A stretch of DNA of 64,000 nt from Candidimonas nitroreducens (GCF_002209565.1 NZ_NJIH01000014.1:62001-126000); one strand, 5' to 3'; positions 34,650-44,461 are shown, counted from the stretch's first letter. Notes: generated by a model from the letters alone, not told the origin. Made by a program: numbers and translations.

Positions 34650-36055
34650 AGCTGGAAGCGAAACCGACAGATGCCCCGGCCGTCCTGATCGTGGGCGGCG
34701 GTATGGCAGGATTGTGCGCCGCCGTTTCGGCGCTCGAGGCGGGCGCGGCCGTTACCGTCATAGAAAAAAGCAAACGGCTGGGCGGATCGATGCGGTTGTC
34801 GAATGGCCTGGTGTGGACATTCAAGGAAGCTTCTGCGCTTCGCAGCGAAGTTCGCGGCAACGAGTCTTTGCAGGATATGGTGTTCGAGAGCCATCTTCAG
34901 GATCTTGGCTGGCTCGAGAGCCAAGGCGTCGAATGCGGCCCGGTTCGTCCGTTCCAATGGTACGGCCAGGGGCGGACGGTGGCGCCGGATCAGGTGATCT
35001 CTGCCATGGTTCGCCGGGTCGAGCTGCTGGGCGGCCGGATCCGGACGGACGTTGCAATGCACCGGCTGCGGCCCGTGCGCAACTGGGGCTACGAGGTGGA
35101 TGTGTACTTATCCGAGACTGACACGAGCACGCTGGAGGCGGATGCCGTCATTCTTGCGACGGGCGGATTTCAGGGCAACCCGGAATTGGTTGCACGCTGG
35201 ATCACTTCCGAGACGGACAATATCTATCTACGCGCCAATCCGTGGAGCACCGGAGACGGCCTGACCGCTGCGATGGAGCTGGGCGCGGCCTTGACGAGAG
35301 GCATGGGCGAGTTCTATGGCCATGCCATGGCCGCGCCGCCCGCGCGCTTCGGGCCGCGGCAATTTTCCGATATGACGCAACGATACGGAAACTATGCATT
35401 GGCATTGAATCTCAGCGGCCGCCGCTTTGTGGACGAGTCGGCCGGCACCGGAGAGGAAGCGCTGAATGCCGAGATAGCCAGACAGGAAAAAGCGACGGCG
35501 ATATACATTATCGACAACGATATTGCAGCGATGTCGCGTGAATTCGTACTTGCGCCGCCTCATGTCAGCGTGACCCGTGCCGAGGCCGCTGGCGCTTCGG
35601 TCTTACGGAAGGACAGCATAGAGGCGTTGGCCGATTCGCTAAAGGCCTGGGGCCTGCCCGCGCAAGAAGTGTTGAATACGATTCAGGCATTCAACACTGC
35701 ATTGGCGGCCGGTACGGCCGATCAACTCGTGCCGCCAAGAAGGCGTAACTTGCACCCCATAGCAACGGCGCCATTCACTGCCGTCAAGGTGCGGGCGGGC
35801 ATCACTTTCACTTGCGGCGGCCTCGCCACGGATGTGGATATGCGGGTTCTGCGGCGAACTGGAACGGTTTCCACGCTTCCGATGTTGTTGGCGGACACCG
35901 CGGACGTCGACTATTGTGCCTTTCCGAATCTTTATGCGGCGGGGTGCGATGTCGGAGGATTGAGCAACCGTGGTTATATGGGAGGGCTGGCCTGCGCACT
36001 CGTTACGGGACGCAAGGCCGGCGCCCAGGCAGCAGCATCGGCCCGTGTACGTTAG
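34622..36055 (+). CDS. FAD-binding flavoprotein, fumarate reductase/ketosteroid dehydrogenase-like (2)
   Basis: A protein of about 477 aa with the same architecture as its upstream neighbour: GGGMAGLCAAVSALEAG, KRLGGSMRLSNG, DAVILATGGFQGN and the C-terminal NLYAAGCDVGGLSNRGYMGGLACALVTGR. The start is uncertain. ATG 34622 lies 28 bases inside the preceding gene with a weak ribosome site; TTG 34646, which overlaps the preceding TGA, has GAGGCGAGG before it. Tandem, overlapping paralogues suggest a heteromeric enzyme or two sequential redox steps. Confidence 0.88.
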   Translation: MRFKARRGLKLEAKPTDAPAVLIVGGGMAGLCAAVSALEAGAAVTVIEKSKRLGGSMRLSNGLVWTFKEASALRSEVRGNESLQDMVFESHLQDLGWLESQGVECGPVRPFQWYGQGRTVAPDQVISAMVRRVELLGGRIRTDVAMHRLRPVRNWGYEVDVYLSETDTSTLEADAVILATGGFQGNPELVARWITSETDNIYLRANPWSTGDGLTAAMELGAALTRGMGEFYGHAMAAPPARFGPRQFSDMTQRYGNYALALNLSGRRFVDESAGTGEEALNAEIARQEKATAIYIIDNDIAAMSREFVLAPPHVSVTRAEAAGASVLRKDSIEALADSLKAWGLPAQEVLNTIQAFNTALAAGTADQLVPPRRRNLHPIATAPFTAVKVRAGITFTCGGLATDVDMRVLRRTGTVSTLPMLLADTADVDYCAFPNLYAAGCDVGGLSNRGYMGGLACALVTGRKAGAQAAASARVR

Positions 36056-36137
36056 CTGAGGAAGTACGGCGCCGACCCGGTAATCCGGGAAGGCCGATGC
36101 TCGAGCTTACAGGGAACCTTAACAGGGCTCCTCCGGC

Positions 36138-37439
36138 TTACCCTTCGATGCGGCCCGCGCATTCGCCAAAACCGATACGCGCGGCGCCGGTGCGTTCGCA
36201 GAACCCTCGAAAAAGGATCTCGTCCCCGTCTTCCAGGAAGCTCCGGGTTTCCCCATTGGGCAATGCCAGAGGGCGCGTTCCTCCCAGCGTCATTTCCAAA
36301 AGGCACCCGGCTTCGGACAGGCCGGAACCGGACACGGTGCCACTGGCCACTAGATCGCCGGCAAGCAGATTGCATCCGTTGCTGGTGTGATGTGCGAGCA
36401 TCTGGAAAATCGTCCAGTATTGGCCGTCGAAGTTCGACCCGCTGATTCTCTCAGGAGATATGCCTGCGCCGCGCATTTTCGGTGTCTGCAGAAAAACCTC
36501 GAGCTGCAGGTGTATTCCGCCATGCGTGCGATCTTGCGCATCGTCGAGATGGGCGAGCAGGTCGGGGGCGTCGCGGCCCCGGTCGGCAGCCGCCACGCGA
36601 AATGGGGCCAGCGCTTCCAGCGTGACGATCCAGGGCGAGACCGACGTCAGGAAACTCTTGGCAAGAAATGGGCCGAGCGGCTGGTATTCCCAAGATTGAA
36701 TATCCCGGGCAGACCAGTCGTTGACCAGGCTCAAACCGAAGATATGGCCCGGCGCGTCGGCCAGGGCGACGGTTTCGCCGATGGCATTGCCTGGGCCGAC
36801 GTAAAAGCCCACCTCCAGCTCGAAATCCATGCGCTGGGTCGGGCCGTAAGACGGTAGGCTGGCGTTCTTGGCGCGCGACTGCCCTTTGGGCCGTCTGACC
36901 GACGTTCCGCTGACCGCCACCGACGACGCCCGTCCATGGTAGGCAATGGGCATATGCTTGAAATTCGGCAGCAGCGGCGCATCGGGGCGCATCATCCGGC
37001 CGGCGTTGGTGGCATGATGGATGGAGGTGTAAAAGTCCGTGAAATTGCTGATGCTCGCGGGAAGCCGCATTTGCGCGCATTTGCGATCCACGAGGCAGCT
37101 TTCCGCCGCTTTTGTGGCGCCACCCTGCCTGAGCAGCCTGGAAAGACCCAGGCGCAGCGCGGCCCAATAGTCGGGGCCGAGTTCCATCAATGCATTGAGT
37201 TGCCCGCTTTGGCAGGCCTTTGCGGAGACTTCCGCCATTCCCGTGAACGAGCCGGCCTGTGCAGCCTCGGCTACGTCCAGGATGCTGTCTCCAATTGCGA
37301 CGCCTACTCGCGGCTTGCCTGCGCGCGCGAAAACGCCGTAAGGAAGGTTCTGAATCGGAAAATCGGTGCCGGCTTCGTTTGCGCCGGCGACCCAACTCGT
37401 CAATAGCGGGTCATGCGTTTCGTTCAGTTCAACCGGCAT
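36138..37439 (-). CDS. fahA: fumarylacetoacetase
   Basis: A 433-aa full-length fumarylacetoacetase, with the N-terminal SH3-like domain as well as the catalytic barrel. DFYTSIHHATNAGRMMRP carries metal ligand Asp135 and catalytic His142, followed by LPNFKHMPIAYHGRASSV and the later SGSNFDGQYWTIFQMLAHHTSNG. It hydrolyses 4-fumarylacetoacetate to fumarate and acetoacetate in tyrosine or homogentisate degradation. No homogentisate dioxygenase or isomerase is nearby; instead it is the last gene of the second HyuAB operon, so it may act on an analogous dioxo acid. Confidence 0.92.
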   Translation of the reverse strand: MPVELNETHDPLLTSWVAGANEAGTDFPIQNLPYGVFARAGKPRVGVAIGDSILDVAEAAQAGSFTGMAEVSAKACQSGQLNALMELGPDYWAALRLGLSRLLRQGGATKAAESCLVDRKCAQMRLPASISNFTDFYTSIHHATNAGRMMRPDAPLLPNFKHMPIAYHGRASSVAVSGTSVRRPKGQSRAKNASLPSYGPTQRMDFELEVGFYVGPGNAIGETVALADAPGHIFGLSLVNDWSARDIQSWEYQPLGPFLAKSFLTSVSPWIVTLEALAPFRVAAADRGRDAPDLLAHLDDAQDRTHGGIHLQLEVFLQTPKMRGAGISPERISGSNFDGQYWTIFQMLAHHTSNGCNLLAGDLVASGTVSGSGLSEAGCLLEMTLGGTRPLALPNGETRSFLEDGDEILFRGFCERTGAARIGFGECAGRIEG

Positions 37440-37538
37440 GTCGCGATTCCCCTGTAAATGGGCCCTTGGGCGGCCCGCAGTCGCGCTGCTTTCGGATGCC
37501 GCGGCGGGGCCTCACAAAGCCGCGGCATCATGCCTATA

Positions 37539-38519
37539 TCAATTAGGTGTGATCCCGGCGGATTTGACAATCTTTTGGTACATCGCGATTTCCTCGCGGA
37601 TCTGTGCACCGAACTTGTCCAGTTCCGTGCCGACGGGTTCGGCGCCCAGGGAGACAATTTTTTCCATGATATCCGGCCGTGCGAGCAGCTTCTTCAGCTC
37701 GGTATCCAGCTTGATCGCAATGGGCTGCGGCAGATGGGCGGGGCCGAGCAGTGCCAGCCAGGTTTCACTTTTCATGCCTTTGATGCCCAGCTCGGAAAAA
37801 GTCGGGACATCCGGCACGAATGAAGAGCGCTTGTCGGTAGCGATGGCAAGTGCCTTCAAGCGCTTGTTCTGGACAAAAGGAAGGGCTGAATTGACCGCCG
37901 ACCAGGAAGAATCGGTCTGGCCTCCGATGACAGCCTGGATCGATTGATTCGACGCGGCATAGGGGATGGCATTGTAGCGGGTTCCGGTGATCAGACTGAA
38001 CTGTTCCCCTGCGATGTGCAGCGAGGTGCCGATGCCCGAGAATGCGAAAGTGATTTTCCCCGGCGCGGCCTTGGCCGCCGCTATGTATTTCGCCACGGTG
38101 TCGTACGGAGAGTCGCTCCTGACCACCAGCATGTTCGGCGAAGCCGCCAGTAACGTTATCGGCGTGAAGTCCTTGATCGGGTCGAAGGGCAGCGATTTTC
38201 GTAGCGCCGGATTGATCGTAAAGGCATTGGACGTCAGCAGCAGCGTGTAGCCGTCGGGCTCGGCTCGAGCAACCTTGTGCGTGCCTATGATGCTGGTGGC
38301 GCCCACGACATTTTCCACCACGACCGGCTGGCCGAAATCCTTGCCGATCTCTTTGCCCAGAACCCGGGCAAGCACATCCGTGACGCCGCCTGCGCCGAAC
38401 GGCACGATGATGCGGATAGGGTGGTTCGGGTAGTCGCCCGCGCCCTGGGCTTGCGCACAGCCCGACCCCAGATAGGTGGCGGCCATAAGGCTTGTAAGAA
38501 CGAGTTTCCAGCGTTTCAT
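37539..38519 (-). CDS. Bug/TctC-family periplasmic solute receptor
   Basis: A 326-aa receptor with a signal peptide ending near CAQAQGAG and the signature YPNHPIRIIVPFGAGGVTDVLAR. It lies between hyuB module 2 and fahA in the same orientation and probably binds the operon's substrate. No TctA/TctB membrane proteins are present. Confidence 0.95.
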   Translation of the reverse strand: MKRWKLVLTSLMAATYLGSGCAQAQGAGDYPNHPIRIIVPFGAGGVTDVLARVLGKEIGKDFGQPVVVENVVGATSIIGTHKVARAEPDGYTLLLTSNAFTINPALRKSLPFDPIKDFTPITLLAASPNMLVVRSDSPYDTVAKYIAAAKAAPGKITFAFSGIGTSLHIAGEQFSLITGTRYNAIPYAASNQSIQAVIGGQTDSSWSAVNSALPFVQNKRLKALAIATDKRSSFVPDVPTFSELGIKGMKSETWLALLGPAHLPQPIAIKLDTELKKLLARPDIMEKIVSLGAEPVGTELDKFGAQIREEIAMYQKIVKSAGITPN

Positions 38520-38564
38520 GTCATTGTCTCCGGTTTGCCTGTTCTAGAATGAGGGCGCGCCAAC

Positions 38565-40340
38565 TCATGCGCGCCGCAGTTTTGCCGTAATGTCTGGATC
38601 CAATCGGCCTTGTTCGTCGATTTCCACCAGGTAGTCGCGGCGTGCGGCCTCGCGCGAGACGTAGCCGTTCTCGACATCTCTGCGAACCCGTTCGGGATCC
38701 CGCTCGCGTGCCGGCCCGTAGCCGCCGCCTCCGCCCGTCTTGATAATCACCCGATCGCCGGCGTTCAGTTCGTGATCATCCTTGAGGACTCTCAGGATTT
38801 CGCCGCTGGTCCGGTGGATCTCCACGTCGCCAGGCTTTCCGGCGCCGCCTCCGGCGAGGCCCCATGGCGGGCACTTGGTTCGGTCGATTTTCAGGTTGAG
38901 CCGGCAGGGGCCCGTGATGTGGTATTGCTTGATCACTCCGACCCCTCCGCGCATGCGGCCCGGGCCCGCGGAATCTTGACGGATTTCATAGGATTCGAGG
39001 CGATAGGGGTGAAAAGCCTCCTGCATTTCCACCGGCACGTCGGAGGTGTCGCCGTGGACATTCGAGCGGGACGGGCCGTAGCCATCCATCGAGGAAGTGG
39101 CGCCCCAGCCGCCCACGCAGGTGTCGAGGTGGAAAAATTGCGCCCCTGTCGCGGGGCTGATGCCATGGAAGGCGTGCACGCCGTAGGTGCCGTGGTGGGC
39201 CGCGGCGACTCTGTCGGGGAAGGCGTCGGCCATCGCTCTCAGAATGGTGTCGACCACGGTGGGGATCATGTTGCCCGAACCGCCGATGGCCGCATCGGGG
39301 CGCGCCGAAAGGAACTTGCCTTCCGGAATCTCGACTTCCAGGGGCCGGAAGTCTCCTTCGTTGACCGGATCGTCGGGAGAAAACAAGTATTTGATTGCGA
39401 TGCGGGCGGCCGCTACGGCACCCCCGTTGCGGCCTGCGTTGAGAGGGCCGGGCAACTGATCCGCCACATTGGAGAAATCGACCTTGATCCGATCGCCGTC
39501 GACCACGACGCGCACGCTGATGGGCACAATCTTGTCGAGGTAAAGGCCGTCGTTGTCGAGGAAGGACTCGGCGGTGTAATCGCCTGACGGCGCGGCCTTG
39601 ATGGCGGCGCGGGCGCGTTGCTCGGCAATGTCCCACATCGAATGGACGGCGGCATGGTAGGTCGCGCTTCCGTACTTGTTTACGATTTCGGCGACCATGT
39701 CGCGCCCCATGAGGCAGCCGGCGATCTGAGCCTCTACATCGCCCAGCAGCATTTCGGGAAAGCGCGTGTTGTATTCGATCATGCGGAACATGTCGGCGCG
39801 GCGTTCGCCGCGATCGAACAGCTTGACACTGCGGAACTGGACACCTTCCTGAAAGACTTCGGTGGTGGTGGTGGAACTGCACGATCCCACCATGATGCCG
39901 CCGATGTCGATCCAATGCATCAGCACGCAGAAAAAGGCGGTGACTTCCCCATCGTCGCCGTCGACGCGCACCGGCGTATACATCACCACGTTGTTCAGAT
40001 GCTGGCCCAGCGTACCCGCGTGATTGGAAATCACGATGTCCCCGCGGCGAAGCTGATCGAGCCCGAACAGGGCGATGCCGTCCTTTACCGCCGTGCCCAG
40101 TGCGTTGGCGACGAAGATCGCGAGGCTGCCGCGCGATTGGGAAATCAGTCGCCCTTGCGAATCGACGATGCCGACAGCGTAATCCTTGTATTCGTTGATC
40201 AGCGGCGAAAAGGCCGTGCGCGTGATGTTTTTATCTATTTGGTTGGGAATGGAGACCAGTTCGTGCTTGATGATCTCCATGGTGATGGGATCGAAAGCCG
40301 TGCGTTCGGCGACCATGGAGGATTCGGAGACTGCGTTCAT
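38565..40340 (-). CDS. hydantoinase B/oxoprolinase-family protein (HyuB), module 2
   Basis: A 591-aa HyuB-type subunit, the same length as the module 1 protein. It has FDPITMEIIKHELVSIPNQIDKNITRTAFS at the N-terminus, VISNHAGTLGQHLNNV in the metal-loop region, WGLAGGGAGKPGDV and the C-terminal GGGGYGPARERDPERV. It follows hyuA by 9 bases. The loop sequence ISNHAGTLGQHLN differs from VTNDAYITGSHLN in module 1, supporting different substrates. Confidence 0.93.
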   Translation of the reverse strand: MNAVSESSMVAERTAFDPITMEIIKHELVSIPNQIDKNITRTAFSPLINEYKDYAVGIVDSQGRLISQSRGSLAIFVANALGTAVKDGIALFGLDQLRRGDIVISNHAGTLGQHLNNVVMYTPVRVDGDDGEVTAFFCVLMHWIDIGGIMVGSCSSTTTTEVFQEGVQFRSVKLFDRGERRADMFRMIEYNTRFPEMLLGDVEAQIAGCLMGRDMVAEIVNKYGSATYHAAVHSMWDIAEQRARAAIKAAPSGDYTAESFLDNDGLYLDKIVPISVRVVVDGDRIKVDFSNVADQLPGPLNAGRNGGAVAAARIAIKYLFSPDDPVNEGDFRPLEVEIPEGKFLSARPDAAIGGSGNMIPTVVDTILRAMADAFPDRVAAAHHGTYGVHAFHGISPATGAQFFHLDTCVGGWGATSSMDGYGPSRSNVHGDTSDVPVEMQEAFHPYRLESYEIRQDSAGPGRMRGGVGVIKQYHITGPCRLNLKIDRTKCPPWGLAGGGAGKPGDVEIHRTSGEILRVLKDDHELNAGDRVIIKTGGGGGYGPARERDPERVRRDVENGYVSREAARRDYLVEIDEQGRLDPDITAKLRRA

Positions 40341-40349
40341 GGGGGATCC

Positions 40350-42410
40350 TTATTCCGTGCCGCAACGAATGACGATTTCGCCCAATTCGCCGATGCGTGC
40401 GTGATCGCCGGGCATCAGGATCGTGGTCGAACTGTATTCTTCGATGACGGCCGGGCCGTCCAGCAGGAAGCCCGGCGGCAGGGTGTCCCGGCGCCAGACG
40501 GGGACGTCGACGCGGCCGTGCGGGGCAGGGAAGTAGACCGAGCGCCGGCCGGTGGGCTCGGGCGTGCCCGCGGTTGCATGGGCGCCTATCAGGCCTGCCA
40601 GCTCGGGGCGGGGAATTTCCACTTCGGTGCCGAGGCGGACACCCAGCACTTCGACCGGGTTTTTTTCGTTGGCATGGCCGTAGCGGCGCTTGTAAATGTC
40701 GCCGAACGACGCTACGAGGGACTCGATCGTCTGGCCCGGTTCGAACGGTACGCGTACGGTGTGCTTTTGTCCCCGATAGCGCATGTCCAGGGCTCGTTCG
40801 TAGCGGATCTGTTGCGCCCCGAGTTCGGCGTTCAGCGTGGCTTCGGCGCTGGCTTCCAGTTCCGCGAAGGCGGCGTTGACGAGTTCCAGGGCATTGCCCG
40901 AGGCGGCGGTCACGACTGTACGCGCAAGGTCGACCCGGGCGCCGGCGATCAGCATCCCCAGTGTGGAAAAATTGCCGGGATGCGGAGGAATTATCACCTC
41001 GGGGATGCGCAGGCTGCGTGCCAGGATGGAGCCGAACAAGGGGCCGCCGCCGCCGAAGACAAACAAGCCGAATTCGCGCACGTCGTGGCCGCGTTCGATG
41101 GTGATCTCTTTGATTGCCGAGGCCATCGTGGTGGTGGCCAGATCGAGTATTCCCTGTGCCGCGGCATCGGTGCCGGGCTCTCCCCGATATCCCAGGGGGT
41201 CGGCCACCTGGCGGCGAATCGCGGCGCGCGATGCCTCGTCATCCAGGCTGAGCCTGCCCTGCATGAAGTTGCCGCCCGAGATGCGCCCCAATGCCAGATT
41301 CGCGTCGGTAACCGTCGGCTCGACGCCGCCTCTGCCAAAGGCCACGGGCCCGGGCTCGGAACCGGCGCTGCGCGGCCCCACGGTCAGGATGCCGCTGGCG
41401 TCGACCGCGGCGATCGATCCGCCGCCGGCGCCTACTTCGACAATGTCGAGGACGGGGGTCTTGAGCGGAAAGCCATGGTCGTAGCCGCCGACATAATAGA
41501 TGGGCTGGACTTCGAACTGGCCGTCCTGGATCAGCGCGCACTTTGCCGTCGTGCCGCCCATATCGAAGGCTATGACTTTCGGCATGCCCAGCGCACGCGC
41601 ATAGGCGGCGGCGCCGATACATCCGCCGATGGGCCCCGATTCCACCAGCGCCACCGGCTGTTCCAGGGTGCGGTCTACTGAAAGAACGCCGCCATTCGAG
41701 CCCATCATGTAGAACGTACCTTCGAATCGGCGCTCGCGTAGGCAGGCATCGAAGGTGCCGATATATTCTTCCATTTGAGAGCCGACATACGCGTTGGCCG
41801 CCGCCGTGGAGACCCGTTCGTATTCGAACCACTCTCGGGTCAGGGCGGTTCCGCAGGTGATGTAGACGCCGGGCAGGGCCTTGCGCAGCAGCGACACCGC
41901 CGCTTCCTCATGCGCCGGATTCGCATAGGAATTGACGAACGAGACGGCAACGGCTTCGGTTCCATCGTGCTTGAAGCGTTCGGCAAGGGCCTGCAGGCCT
42001 GCCGTGTCCAGCGGCCGGATCTCTCGTCCTTGGGCATCCATGCGTCCCTCGACCTCGAATCGATGGGTTCGTGGAACCAGGGGTTCATCGCGGCGGTACT
42101 CGAGCGCGAAGGGCACCGGGCGATTGCCTCGGCCGATCTCCAGGGTGTCGCGGAAGCCGCGGCTTGCGATCAGCGCTGTATTCGCGCCGGTACGCTGGAT
42201 GAAAGTGTTGATGACATGGGTCGTGCCGTGCTTGAACAGGATGGCATCTTCCAGGGCCACGCCCGTGACGTTCAGGCCGTCCAGCGCTCCTTCGACCAGA
42301 TTGCCGTAATTGGTCAGCGTCTTGCCGTACTTGACTTCGCCTTTTTCGGCGTCGTATACCGCGACGTCGGTGAAAGTGCCTCCGGTGTCAGCCGCAACCA
42401 TATAGCGCAT
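40350..42410 (-). CDS. hydantoinase A/oxoprolinase-family protein (HyuA), module 2
   Basis: A 686-aa HyuA-type subunit. Phosphate loops are ADTGGTFTDVAVYD at the N-terminus and DMGGTTAKCALI in the middle, with EVGAGGGSIAAVDASGI between subdomains. It is the first gene of the second HyuAB operon (hyuA, hyuB, bug, fahA) and is divergent from a LysR gene. It provides the ATP-dependent half of the complex; the substrate is unknown. Confidence 0.93.
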   Translation of the reverse strand: MRYMVAADTGGTFTDVAVYDAEKGEVKYGKTLTNYGNLVEGALDGLNVTGVALEDAILFKHGTTHVINTFIQRTGANTALIASRGFRDTLEIGRGNRPVPFALEYRRDEPLVPRTHRFEVEGRMDAQGREIRPLDTAGLQALAERFKHDGTEAVAVSFVNSYANPAHEEAAVSLLRKALPGVYITCGTALTREWFEYERVSTAAANAYVGSQMEEYIGTFDACLRERRFEGTFYMMGSNGGVLSVDRTLEQPVALVESGPIGGCIGAAAYARALGMPKVIAFDMGGTTAKCALIQDGQFEVQPIYYVGGYDHGFPLKTPVLDIVEVGAGGGSIAAVDASGILTVGPRSAGSEPGPVAFGRGGVEPTVTDANLALGRISGGNFMQGRLSLDDEASRAAIRRQVADPLGYRGEPGTDAAAQGILDLATTTMASAIKEITIERGHDVREFGLFVFGGGGPLFGSILARSLRIPEVIIPPHPGNFSTLGMLIAGARVDLARTVVTAASGNALELVNAAFAELEASAEATLNAELGAQQIRYERALDMRYRGQKHTVRVPFEPGQTIESLVASFGDIYKRRYGHANEKNPVEVLGVRLGTEVEIPRPELAGLIGAHATAGTPEPTGRRSVYFPAPHGRVDVPVWRRDTLPPGFLLDGPAVIEEYSSTTILMPGDHARIGELGEIVIRCGTE

Positions 42411-42523
42411 ACGCTTGTTCCTGTTTCTGCTTTTGCCCGGCCGCCCTCATGGGCCGCCCGTTTCCTGGAGCATTATGTAGAAGGATTGTCGTCAAAAAAA
42501 TGCCTAATTCCGACTACCTCCTG

Positions 42524-42536
42524 TGCAAATCATGCA
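42524..42536. promoter_or_regulatory. candidate LysR box, hyuA2/lysR intergenic
   Basis: TGCAAATCATGCA is an inverted repeat (TGCA-N5-TGCA) that fits the T-N11-A pattern of LysR binding sites. It lies in the 235-base gap between the divergent hyuA module 2 and LysR genes. Confidence 0.4.
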
Positions 42537-42645
42537 ATAATTTCAACTCTTTCCCGATCGTGATCCTGAAATGGCGAGCGGCATAAGTACCTACCCCAGG
42601 GAATCTGTTTCCGCGGATAGGGCGAAAAGAGAATCGTCGGTGTCG

Positions 42646-43542
42646 ATGGAGCTTTTGCGCCTGTTCTGTGAAATTGTCGACGCGGGCAGTATTGCCGGGG
42701 CCGCGCGTCGCCTGAACGCATCTCCGTCCCTGGCGACGCGGAAAATCGCCACGCTCGAGAAGGCCCTCAAGGTACGGCTGTTCGAACGCACCACCCGCAG
42801 CGTCAAACTGACGGAACCGGGCCGTGTCGCATGGAACTGGGCGAAGGCGACGCTGCAGAACTACGAAGATATCAACGACGATCTGGCCTCTTTGCTGGCA
42901 CGGCCGGCCGGCGTCATCCGCATTGCCATCAACCACTTCGCCGCCACCGTTTATCTCCCGCCGATTCTCGTGAACTTCTGCCGCGAGTATCCCGAGATTC
43001 GTCTGTCGATTACCACGACAGACAGTCCCGTCAACCTTGTGCAAGAGGGCTACGATCTCGCTGTCCATTCGGGCCGGGTGCCGGATGCCGGCGTGGTGGG
43101 TGTTCGCGTCGACGAATTCCAGCGGGTGCTTTGCGCCGCTCCGGCATATCTCGCGCGGCGAGGCGTGCCCAAGCAGATCGGCGACCTGGACAACCATGAT
43201 TGCCTGGTTCATTCCACCAACGAACCGAAAAACTGGTTCTTCAGGCAGGGCAAGAAACTAATCGCTCATGCGATCACGCCATATATCGAAACGGACACCC
43301 ATCTGTTGCTGATCGAAATGGCGCGGCAGGGCCTGGGTATCGCCCGCCTCAGCCGCAACGTCGTCAAGGATGACCTGGCGTCGGGGCGGCTCGTCGAAAT
43401 TCTCCCCAAATTCGAGTCCGTCTACTCCAACGGCGAGCTGCCGGGCCTCTGGATTCTTTACCCCAACCGGAAGGTTCTTTATCGCACCCGAGTCCTGATA
43501 GATTATCTGGCCAAAGTGCTGGAACGTCGCCAATTGAGCTAG
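42646..43542 (+). CDS. LysR-family transcriptional regulator
   Basis: A 298-aa regulator from the start chosen here, which places MELLRLFCEIVDAGSIAGAARRL at the usual LysR N-terminus; an in-frame ATG at 42571 would add 25 atypical residues. The HTH is followed by an effector domain of the CrgA/PecT type (LARPAGVIRIAINHFAATVYLPPIL, QEGYDLAVHSGRVPDAGVVG). It is divergent from HyuAB module 2 and is its likely regulator. Confidence 0.9.
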   Translation: MELLRLFCEIVDAGSIAGAARRLNASPSLATRKIATLEKALKVRLFERTTRSVKLTEPGRVAWNWAKATLQNYEDINDDLASLLARPAGVIRIAINHFAATVYLPPILVNFCREYPEIRLSITTTDSPVNLVQEGYDLAVHSGRVPDAGVVGVRVDEFQRVLCAAPAYLARRGVPKQIGDLDNHDCLVHSTNEPKNWFFRQGKKLIAHAITPYIETDTHLLLIEMARQGLGIARLSRNVVKDDLASGRLVEILPKFESVYSNGELPGLWILYPNRKVLYRTRVLIDYLAKVLERRQLS

Positions 43543-43601
43543 CGGTAACTGCTCGATCTTCAGTCTCTTGATTCTGACAGGCAGTGCGTTGTCTTCGCTG
43601 C

Positions 43602-43630
43602 TTGATATACATTTAGATCTCTAATATTAT
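43602..43630 (+). promoter_or_regulatory. promoter with embedded dyad operator, class II aldolase gene
   Basis: TTGATA (43602-43607) and TATTAT (43625-43630) are separated by 17 bases. The dyad TTAGATCTCTAA (43613-43624) fills the spacer and abuts the -10 hexamer. The same arrangement occurs at 44581-44609. A repressor bound there would block RNA polymerase. Confidence 0.8.
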
Positions 43631-43726
43631 GGCCAAATAAGATCATATAAGAGTATGGACACCCATCACGGCCGCCATGACTGCGCGGCCGAAAAAACGA
43701 TAGCTGTTTCAGGAGACAGACGAATC

Positions 43727-44461
43727 ATGGCGCAGGACAACATCACGGATGACGCCACGCGTGCGGGGCTGGAGGATCTGGTGCTGGCAAACAGGATTCT
43801 TGCCGAGAACCAGGTGCTGGACGGATTCGGGCATGTCAGCCTGCGCAGCCCGGCGCGGGCCGACCGCTATTACCTTTCCCGGTCGCTGGCTCCGGGCATC
43901 GTGACGCTGGAAGACCTGGTCGAATTCGACCTGGATTCCAATCCGGTTGCTGCGGAAAAGCGCAAGCTCTATCTAGAGCGATTCATCCATGGCGAAATCT
44001 ATCGCCGGCGCCCGGATGTGCAGGCGATCGTCCACAGCCATTCGGCGACGGTGGTTCCTTTCACCGTCTCATCGGTTCCATTGAAGCCCATCTACCATAT
44101 GGCCGGGTTTCTTGCCGATGGCGCGCCGGTTTTCGATATTGCCGAGAAGTTCGGGCACACGGACATGCTGGTCACGTGCCACGAGCATGGGGCAGCCCTG
44201 GCCGAATCGTTGGGCGAGGCGGCGAGCTCGCTGATGCGCGGGCATGGCTTCGTCGCGGTGGGAAGCACGCTTCCGATTGCCGTCTATCGCGCCATTTACA
44301 CGCAGCAGAACGCGGCCTTGCAGGAAACGGCCACCAATCTGGGGGGCGAGATCCGCTATCTCGACCCTGAAGAAGGCCGCTTGGCGGATCGCTCGATCCA
44401 GACGGTCATGCAGCGTCCGTGGGGCCTGTGGACCGCAAGGGCGAAGAATCCCAAGGCATGA
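43727..44461 (+). CDS. class II aldolase/adducin-family protein (possible dihydroxyphthalate decarboxylase)
   Basis: A 244-aa protein. The start at 43727 has CAGGAGACAG upstream; an earlier ATG at 43655 lacks one. Zinc-site residues are visible: Glu90 in HGEIYRR, His103 and His105 in VHSHS, and His173 in RGHGF. Family members are fuculose-phosphate-type aldolases or decarboxylases; the 3,4-dihydroxyphthalate decarboxylase of the Arthrobacter-type phthalate route belongs here. Its promoter carries the same operator as the phthalate operon downstream. It may decarboxylate a pathway side product or isomer. Confidence 0.87.
   Translation: MAQDNITDDATRAGLEDLVLANRILAENQVLDGFGHVSLRSPARADRYYLSRSLAPGIVTLEDLVEFDLDSNPVAAEKRKLYLERFIHGEIYRRRPDVQAIVHSHSATVVPFTVSSVPLKPIYHMAGFLADGAPVFDIAEKFGHTDMLVTCHEHGAALAESLGEAASSLMRGHGFVAVGSTLPIAVYRAIYTQQNAALQETATNLGGEIRYLDPEEGRLADRSIQTVMQRPWGLWTARAKNPKA

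Noticed and set aside
39618-41681. Plus-strand open frame of 687 codons opposite hyuB/hyuA module 2
   Set aside because: Antisense to two well-supported genes, low-complexity composition and no motifs.
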